A stretch of DNA of 64,000 bases from Alopecurus myosuroides (lineage: Eukaryota; Streptophyta; Magnoliopsida; Poales; Poaceae), in the NCBI GenBank assembly GCA_028641055.1, contig CM054060.1, positions 309,986,949-310,050,948 on the forward strand. Reading direction: 5' to 3'. Shown here piece after piece: positions 56,442 through 64,000 of the stretch (positions are counted from its first letter, which is position 1; every line of letters starts with the position of its first letter). The notes beneath the pieces are model-generated. The model worked only from the letters and a program-made list of their open reading frames with translations, did not search any database and was not told the DNA's origin. A program made the translations under genes and the position numbers.

Positions 56442-58420
56442 ATGGCTCCCAAGATTGGTGCTAAGTCCAAGGGAAAAAAACCCGTCCTTGAAGCAGAAAC
56501 CGGGTCAGTCGATCTCAGCCAACTGGGCTAGGTCGACTGTCACGAAGGCAAAACTAGAAGAACTGGCCGAGTCTAGGGTTCTCCCCGCAGAGTCGGAAAT
56601 CTCCTGGAGAGCGCCAGACGAGGAGACCCGGCCTTCACCCGGCTCAGGTGAAGTTGTCGTCTTTTTAGAGCACGTGACCCGGGGTTTCCGCCCCCCGGAT
56701 CACCCTTTTTTCCGCGAAATCCTCCACCATTACAAACTCCGAGTTTTTGACATCGGTCCTAACTCGATTTTGAACATCTGCCACTTTATCGTTCTTTGCG
56801 AGGCCTATCTTTGCATCGCACCGAATCTTGCCTTGTTCTTAGAGCTTTTTCAATGCAAGCCCTGCCGGGAGAGCACGGACGGACCCCTCCTCGTTTGTGG
56901 GGGGGTGTCCATTCAGAGACGTAAAATCTCTCTGATGCCGACTCTTAGCCTTCACACTCACGTGAAGCACTGGCAGAAGACTTTTTTCTACTGCAAAGAC
57001 ACATCCTCACCCGGCGAAAAGCCTTTGTCGGGTTTCTCTGTTGAGACCCTCTCACTCAGCGACAACCTTAGCTCGTTCGCGCGAGATGCCGACAGACAAT
57101 CCATCCAACCTCTCCTCCACAAGCTAGCCGTTCTCGCAGCCCATGGCCTTTGTGGGCTAAACTTAATTAAAACCTGGATTAGCTATAGGATCCAGCCAAA
57201 TAACATCCACCCCAAACTCATCTGCGAGTATTCGGGTCACTTAACCGACTCTCTCCGATACTCGGAGAAATCATACCCGGTCGCGGATATTAATAAGGCC
57301 ATGAAGAACTTCTTGGCCGAGAAAGTAGATGTCATCAAGAGCATCTCCGGACTCGGCCCTTTCACCCGTTCTAACCTGGCTCCTCCAGTAAGAACCTGCT
57401 AACTCCTTCGGCACCAACTGATTTTTCTAACATTCACATACTAACTTTTATCTCTGCTGTTTCTCACCCAGGAAACCGATGCGTTTTGGAAGATTGTTGT
57501 AACGCCCGGGGATTTTCCTCAATTAGCTTGTTTGTTTTCCTTTTTGTGCATCTCATGTCATCTTGCATCATCATTCATCATCCTAAATTTAAGTTCACCA
57601 GAAACTTTTGATTTGTGTACCTATCAGAATTGCAAAATATTATAAATTGTTTTTGAGCCTTCTAAACATCTCAAGTCCTTTTATTTTTCTGAAAATAATA
57701 AAACAAAGAAACAAAAAAACGTTTTGAGGCAGCCAAACCAGGCCGGCCCAGCCAAGACAGCACGGCAGCCCATCTAATCTCCTTCCTCGTTCGTACAGAA
57801 CACGCACGCAGGAGGTGTGAGCACCCCGACGTCGCTGTCTACAAGCACAACCACCACAGCATGGTCCCCCTCTCCCCCTCCTTTATCTACCTCAAGCCGC
57901 CCCTCTCCTTCCCAGAAACCCTAGCCCTCCCCTCTTCTTCCTCTCTAGCCGCCGCCCCCTTCCTCCTCTTCTCTGCTTCTTCTATTTTTTTTCTCCCACC
58001 ACCGCACCACCATGGCCGGAGAAGCAAGCTGCCGATGGAGGGAATTGGTCCGTGGTGTCTTCCTCGTCCTCTACGCTGAATATCAGGAGCCGAAGCCGCC
58101 TAGGTCGTCGCCGGTGAGGTCGTCTTCCTCCCTCGTTCGTGAGCACGTCGGCATCAATATCATCACCGAGGACGCCCGCGATCTCGAGCCCCTCGGTGAG
58201 CTGCCGTCCTTCGGGACCTCTTCTCACCCTATCTTCTTGCTCTACGTGTCTGCCTTCGAGCAGCACAGTCATGCCGCCCGCTTCTGGATGTCAACGGACT
58301 TCCGTTCCCTTTTCCGGTCGCACCTCCGTCGTGGACAGAAACTGAGTTTCAGTTTCGTCAGTAACGCACGCACCGCCTTCACATCTTAAAGACTCAGATC
58401 TGTATCTATTCACAAATACG

Positions 58421-58506
58421 GCCTCAGCCTAGTGGCTAGCGCACCGATCCGCACCCCTGGGAGACCCAGGTTCGACTCACGGCCGAGGCAATTGCCTCCC
58501 TTTTTT
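58421..58506 (+). other. tRNA-like module in solo LTR
   Basis: Best copy: A-box-like CAGCCTAGTGGC (58425-58436), B box GGTTCGACTCA (58469-58479, 10 of 11), outer arms GCCTCAG (58421-58427) and CCGAGGC (58483-58489) pairing at 6 of 7, giving a 69-nt tRNA-sized unit, and a 6-T run at 58501-58506 as possible Pol III stop. The T stem pairs poorly, so a working tRNA is unlikely. Confidence 0.5.
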
Positions 58507-59193
58507 CGATTTACCGCGCGCAGTGCAAGGACCAACCCGTCAGTGAGCCCGGAGGCCACCTTAACTGCACCCGCGCCTCGTCAGCTTCCACGGCTAGCTC
58601 GTCCGGCGGTGAAACTCTCCCAGATCCATATCTGGATCCAGAATTTCGCACCCATGCCCCTGCACTTCTATGTTTTTGCACCGGGGCCCTTCCACACTAT
58701 GTTTCCATCACGAACAAGTCCCAGTTTTTACAGAAAACACTCAAATATTCAAATACTCATAACTTTTGTTTTATTAATCCAAACCACACAAATTTTATGT
58801 CTATTTTTATCAGAAAAATGCAAGGAACATTAATATGCCATCCATGATCATGTTTACATCTTTCATTTTGTATTTTAAATAGTGTTATGAATGTGCACCC
58901 AAATGATAAACATGGAATGTGTCAGACTATTTAATTCAAATTGTGCCCTATTCCATTTAATATTGTGTAGATCACCTATATCTTGTTCTCCATGTTAACC
59001 AACAATTAATTTGATGGTTAGATAAATAACTTGAACCTTCTAACTTAATTGTTGGGATTCCGATTCCATTTAAATTGGTTTAGTTGCATTCTCGCATGTC
59101 ATGCATCCTTATCTTGATCATGCTGGATCTTTTGCCGTAGTAGTAAATGTTGCATCTGTTGTTTCTTCTAGTGCTTTGCTTCTTCGCGGATAG

Positions 59194-60558
59194 GATGTTG
59201 AGATGATGTGAGCACCGACAAATTCTTCTACCTCTACAAGCTGGATTCCAGGCAAACTTTATTCACTTGCTACCTATGGCTGCCCTTCATCACTTGTTAC
59301 CGATTCTTTCTGTTGTCTTATTCTAGTATTATGATTTGATGCTTCTGTCTCGATCCTATCATATGTTTACCTTGCAGCCATGATATAGCCTTTCCTCCAC
59401 TTCCTATTAACTGTTGCTTGTTTACCTTGTTGGCCCTCGTGTCGTAGTTGCATGCTTAGTGTTGTTTGCGCTCAAGTCTGGTTGTCCTTTGTCATATCAC
59501 CTGTTTAGTATGATAGTTGGGTTTGAACTTAATCAACAACATGTTAATGTTTGGGGTAATAATAATTTGATGATAAGGCACCGGCAGGAGGACCGGCGTG
59601 GTTTTGGAGCCTGCTAGTGTCGAAACTAGGAAAAGGGTCTTGTCCATTGATCCATGATGAGCGCGCTAACCGCATCCGGGAGGTAATATGGGACCCCCCC
59701 TCGGCTTTGACTGAATTTGTTGTTCGTCCAGGGACCACACCTAGTTCGGGTTTTCCATTTGGCACGATAATTTGCAGGTACGAGCCCATGGTGCTACGGT
59801 GACCTGATGTAGTCGTTGTGGTTAGGTGCAGCACGTTCTTACAGTGTTATGAAGGTCCTGTTTGGGGTGGATTAACCGTGCATGCGACAGCTCCCGTGGT
59901 TTCTGGATTGACAGTGGAGACGGAAAGGGTCGTGTCGAGCTAACCTGCGTTTTAGTTGCTGGCTCGAGTGTTTTCGGGTACTGTAGCGCACCCTGCAGGG
60001 ATAAATCTTCTCGAGAAGCCGTGTTGTCCGCGGTTATGTGATGACTTGGTGAAAGTGCTGGCTAACAAGTACTCAGACAACTTACACTTAACGATGATAA
60101 CTTGACTAGTAATATAGATTACCTCCACCATCAAAATGAATGTCATCTTAATCAACAGTGTGAGTTTCCTTGGGTTGCGTCCTTAGTAGGGTGTAACACT
60201 GGATGGGTATTGTTTTTGGTGAGTAGTTATAGTTGTTTTCGTCGCGCCCTCTCATCCCTTTCTAATAGACGAGAGTTGTAGTGCGTCTCTGTAGATTGCC
60301 TAGTGCTGCCCGCTGCCGCTTCATTACACCAACCTCTTCCTTTGTACCCAAAGTATTTGTATCTTGTGATGACTAGTTGCATTGGTATCTTGTGAGTATT
60401 GCTTTCCGCCTGCCGGTACCCCCAGTACTGACCCCATGATTCGGGGTTGTATTCACAATGCAGTCAGCAGGTTTGAAGTTGACGACGTTAGCTTGGGAAT
60501 CCCTCCGGCTTGGCCTGGGCAGGGATTGGACGCCATCGGTTATCTTCAGGACTCTTAG
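59194..60558 (+). CDS. Predicted two-exon acidic mini-ORF, solo LTR copy
   Basis: Exon A (59194-59251) follows GGATAG and reads DDVSTDKFFYLYKLDS; the donor is GCAAAC. Exon B after GTCAGCAG starts at 60471 and reads RFEVDDVSLGIPPAWPGQGL, DAIGYLQDS, TAG (60556-60558). The frame is continuous across this splice choice. Same architecture as 2094-3442 with little sequence identity. Function and first exon unknown. Confidence 0.3.
59991..60037 (+). promoter_or_regulatory. Triple-palindrome block, solo LTR
   Basis: CCCTGCAGGG (59991-60000), CTTCTCGAGAAG (60007-60018), CCGCGG (60028-60033), about 0.8 kb before the LTR end. Almost identical to the 2926 block although the flanking LTR sequence is clearly diverged. 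Confidence 0.5.
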
Positions 60559-62952
60559 TCCAATTTGTATCTTGTCCGTAGTCGGATAATATTTCGTCTT
60601 CCGTTGTTATTTGGATCTTTGTATTGTATTAGTTGTATCCTTGACTCGTTTGAGTCGTATTGTATATATCTAATCTGTTGTTGTTGTGGATTATTCGTGA
60701 ACTGTTGTAATGATTACCGAAAGTTGACAACCCGGGATCGGTATTATGCGGATTATGGCGGGAACGCTAAAATCCCCATAGTACCCGATCCAGGGGCGTC
60801 ACAATTGTCACCCCTCCCCCTTCTAAAAACTCGGAGGAGGAAGAACCGAGTGACAGTGATGAAGGTAATTCCGAGTCACTACTAAACAGATACTTTATCA
60901 ATCTATTAGACCAAAATTCCCCTCTTTCCGACAATGCACCACAATCACCAGCACTAGCTGATAAGGACGGCTCTCAATCGGAGGAGAGCGAGGCAGAGCC
61001 GAAAGTTGAGGTTGGCCAGAAAAAGAAGCCTAGAGGAGTTACTTTCAAGGTGTCGTACTCCTCCATGAACTCAGAGCCATACTCCTATGCCGGTATGTGC
61101 AAACTTAACAGGTATCTAACCACTATATCATCTCTGAAGGACCCAACTCCAGCCAAGTGACGGGCAACCCGGACTTCTCCGGGTGACGATCCCCTCAACC
61201 CCGGGATCCCTATGTCGCCTGCTCGCCGAGCCGGTACCACACTCCTCAAAAATATCCATCTCCAACTCATCCATTAGCCGGACAGCTCCGAGTCTCACTT
61301 TCCGATTCTTTATCAGTGTCTTCCGGGTCTAGTAATGATCTTCCAAGCGACTTTGTCATGAATACCGGGTAATTCGCATGCCTTATCTGCCAATACTTCT
61401 ATACTTTCCGCACTTTTCATCTATTGCACACTTTGTTTTTCTTTCCTCAGAGCCAAGGTCACACTTAGTGACCAGGAGGAAACTCCTGTTGACGACCCAG
61501 CGATGGAAGACCCGGAGAGCGCCACTAAGCCCCCATTCGTTGAAGAGCAAGAGTCAAATCAGTCGGCTGATCCCAGGACCGAGTCTCCTCCACCCATGCA
61601 TCAGACGGATGATCCTGACATTGAGTATCTTGGGACGCAAAGGGCAGCTCCTGCTCCCAATACCCAGGCGACCAGAGTCGACCCACTCAAACAGGAGGCG
61701 ACCCCACCACCGGGTGATCAAAACCCCAGCTCTTCCAGGCCGGCTCTCAGCGGCCTTAAGTTTGAAAAAATGATGAAGGAGTACTACTCCCTGAAAGCCA
61801 CTGAAAAGGAGATTATCGAGTCTCTGGTAGCTGAGCATCAGGTTAGCTTAACTAATACTATTTACATACTCATCCTAGTCCCCAAGTTCCGGATGAACTG
61901 CCAACAGTCATTCGGTACTTTGCAGCTATATAACTTTTCAAGTGCAATTGTATCTTATTGCCAACTGATGTTGTCTTGTCTTTTTTCAGGCTTATGTGAC
62001 CCGGACGGATGAAGTGTTGGCAAAAACCAACGAACTCCTGCAGGCTGAAACCAAACTTCGTGAAGAGCTGGAGGCCAACGTCCAGAAGCTTTCCAAGCAG
62101 TGCAAGAAGTACAAAAAGAAACTCCATACCGCTGAGGAGCTTTTGAAGAAACTCTCAACTTTTATTGCCGATACTTATAGCTCCATCGCTGGTAAAGCAC
62201 CTCTAACCCCCTGATTATCACTGGAATTTCCCATTTTTGTAAGGTTTTTGACCCGGATCTCACCATCTTGCTCTTCTTTTTGTACTGCAGGTCCAGGTGA
62301 GGTTGCTGGGGAACAGGATGATCTCAAGAAGCTGAAGATACTCAAGACTGTTATCTGACAATTCTCGGCTCGGACAAAGTGGACCCTCGAAGCTGTGAAG
62401 TGGACCGGCACTTATGGCGGTGTATCACAGATGCTTGAGGCATACTCGACAATCCCTGCCTGGATTGATATCTGGAAATGCTCGGCTTGCCGAGTTGGAG
62501 TGATACGCGGTCTTGCATTGGCCAAAGCCTACTATCCAAAGATTAAGCCAGCAACACTTGTGAATGGGTTTCCTGAGTTTAATACTGATGGTTCGAAGTT
62601 CTCGGCAAAGGACCTCAAGACCATCAATGCTCAGATTCGTCACTCGGCCATCTTGATTGCCGAGAAGCTCGATGTGAACAAGCTCACTCCTCCATATAAC
62701 GCTGAAGATAAGCCGATACCCTCTGAATTACCTGCTCCCTTTGATATATTGACTCGATACAAGGAAGAGGTCGCGAAGAAGAAAGCCGGGGCCGGTTCTG
62801 CGCCAACGTCATCGACTCCAGTTGTTCCTCCTCCAGCTCGCGCTGATTCTGCGGTTGACCCGGACGCGGAGGCAGAGAAAGCTACGGAGGAGAACACCGA
62901 AGACTTGGCCGCCAAGACCACCCTCGATGACTCGGCTATGGACGCCGAGTAA

Positions 62953-64000
62953 TGTTCTCGTTTTTACCAGCAAACACTCATTCGGCCAATAGGCATTGTA
63001 ATATGCCTTTTAAACGTGTTTATTTGATAGTGCGCATGTGCACTTTTTATACTATTCCCTTGGTTTGTAATACGCTTAAACTCCTATGGTTTTGATGACC
63101 CTTCTGGTCATCAATTTGGTATGCCCTTTGCTTATGTTTGGACAACTTTGCTTTTTATAAGTACTGATTTTTGGTTTTGAGATGATGAAAACTTTCTTTC
63201 GAGTCCCCAAGACCCGGATTTGGGACTTTAAGGAAACTTTTTTGCTTTCTCAAGTCCCCAAGACCCAGATTTCGGTTTTTAAGAAAACTTTCTGCTTTCT
63301 CAAGTCCCCAAGTCCACAAGACCCGGATTTTGGGTCTTGAGTTACTTGGGTTAAGAAAACTTTTTCTCTTAAATCCCCAACCAGGTTATTGCATTTATGC
63401 ATTTTTGAAGTTATGCTTTATGTACTATGAGTTTCCGGTTGATGCCATTACTCTGCATAACTTGTGGTTTAGATGACCCTTTTGACCCTCTTTGTTGTAA
63501 GCCGGCTTTCGCGTGGATACTCAACGCTGCTATAGAAACAGGGTCAGGGAAGTCCCAATGGGCATCATGACTGAATTAATTCATAGGTTAGCAAAAACAT
63601 GCCACTTTGTTGCGAGTCGCATCAAGCTTAAACAAGAAAGGTCAAGAAAAGTTTGGCTCTATTGTCCAAGTTATGAGATTGCAACTGTACTTATTGCAAG
63701 TAATCAGTCCTCATAACTCAATGGCATCATGGCCGGGTCTTTAGATTGTAGTTGTGCTATTAAAGCAATCAACCCCCAAGACCTGGATATATATTCTATT
63801 AGGCTTTTCAACTTTTACCGGCTTATAAAGTAGTTTGAATAGGAGCAAAAATGTATGGAAATTTAAAGTTTACTAAATTATATTTCTTATAGTTGACTAA
63901 TTATAGCTAACTAAATAGAATATACTTACTTAATATAGAGCATTATCAAATATAGGAAAGCAAATAAAAGACTGAAAATATAGAAAAACAAGAACTATTA
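62953..64000 (+). other. 3' flank of the five-exon pseudogene
   Basis: No gene supported. AT-rich, with the short tandem repeat at 63199-63372. ORF 63513-63716 has no domain. Confidence 0.45.
63199..63372. repeat. Imperfect tandem repeat (about 50-60 bp, three copies)
   Basis: Each unit contains AGTCCCCAAGACCCGGATTT or a close variant followed by TTAAG.AAACTTT and TTTCT; starts near 63199, 63251 and 63301. Confidence 0.7.

Larger units (their letters stand above)
57498..60803 (+). mobile_element. Solo LTR, 3.3 kb, TSD ATTGT
   Basis: Begins TGTAACGCCCGGGG and ends CCAGGGGCGTCACA. ATTGT flanks it at 57493-57497 and 60804-60808. Removing it with one ATTGT restores the exon-2 reading (ETDAFWKIV then TPPPSKNSEEE). 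It shares the plan of the other long LTRs: GC-rich block with ORF 58012-58389 (no domain), tRNA-like module, AT-rich middle, acidic exons and palindrome block. No internal region remains, so LTR-LTR recombination removed it. Confidence 0.93.
56442..62952 (+). pseudogene. Five-exon 'putative gypsy type transposon' (PF04195-like) protein gene, decayed
   Basis: Coding exons: 56442-57387, 57472-61368 (minus the solo LTR 57498-60803 and one target copy), 61451-61841, 61990-62191 and 62291-62952; introns begin GT and end AG. Exon 1 holds HPFFREILHHYKLRVFDIGP and LLVCGGVSIQRR, and exon 2 an acidic stretch (NSEEEEPSDSDEGNSE). Exon 4 is a coiled coil (ETKLREELEANVQKLSKQCK). Exon 5 has WTGTYGGVSQMLEAYSTIPA and an acidic end. 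I recall this architecture from transposon-associated grass proteins of unknown function. Lesions: an A7 tract at 56474-56480 shifts frame, in-frame TGA after PTPAK, a frameshift near 61270, TGA at 62356, and the LTR insertion. Splice sites have survived. Confidence 0.75.

Noticed and set aside
58012..58389. 125-codon ORF in the solo LTR
   Set aside because: No family recognised; same GC-rich LTR zone as above. Mentioned only as a possible first exon.
58421..58489. A functional tRNA gene
   Set aside because: Only A/B boxes and outer arms fit; T stem and anticodon stem pair poorly, and it lies inside an LTR.
1..64000. CRISPR arrays, bacterial operons, rRNA genes, phage-type features
   Set aside because: None seen; the sequence is plant nuclear repeat DNA and short repeats here lack CRISPR-like regular spacers.

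Overview
The window is repeat-dominated intergenic DNA from a large grass genome, most likely a Triticeae species (wheat, barley, rye or a relative). Signs for this are nested Gypsy elements with very long LTRs (3.2-5 kb), an Athila-like gag, a CACTA element, a Stowaway-type MITE with CTCCCTCCG ends, GC-rich gene-like blocks inside LTRs, and no intact host gene. The species call is inference; no search could be run.

Layout. 1-3913: right part of a long Gypsy LTR, inserted into or beside the 3' half of a CACTA element (3914-6909) that carries a decayed, spliced plant-transposase (Transposase_24-like) gene. The CACTA ends inside a Gypsy gag ORF (6910-7982, minus), which is preceded by a decayed ORF0-like reading frame (8320-9293). 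9294-12800: anonymous DNA with a complete MITE and a 59-bp tandem duplication. 12801-13153: fragment of a DC1 (Cys/His-rich) protein gene, the only recognisable host-gene remnant, split by a complete chromodomain Gypsy element (13154-25077, minus). 25078-28035: low-complexity DNA, a diverged LTR and an approximately 265-bp tandem repeat, split by a Copia element (28036-32123, minus, TSD GATTT) that lacks protease and integrase. 33042-36227: minus-strand solo LTR. 37061-43513: Athila-like minus element with gag and protease but no RT, RNase H or integrase. 43514-44250: integrase tail of another Gypsy, whose 3' LTR is split by a complete 10.9-kb element (44489-55421, TSD CCGGT) made of two 5.05-kb LTRs around only 827 bp. 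55708-62952: promoter and five-exon pseudogene of the 'putative gypsy type transposon' kind, split in exon 2 by a solo LTR (57498-60803, TSD ATTGT). 62953-64000: its 3' flank with a short tandem repeat.

The elements look mostly non-autonomous. The chromovirus has long reading frames but changed catalytic residues, the Copia has no PR-INT, the Athila-like element has no RT-INT, and the 10.9-kb element has almost no coding DNA. Yet LTR pairs are nearly identical by eye in two of them, so mobilisation in trans is likely.

The most interesting signal lies inside the LTRs. Several LTR families share, in the same order and orientation: a GC-rich 5' exon-like block; in three families a tRNA-like A-box/B-box/T-run module; an AT-rich intron-like stretch; a short acidic reading frame with a conserved GC-AG-type donor (GCAAG) and a second acidic exon; and, 0.8-1.0 kb before the LTR end, a compact block of three adjacent palindromes whose sequence changes between families while self-complementarity is kept.
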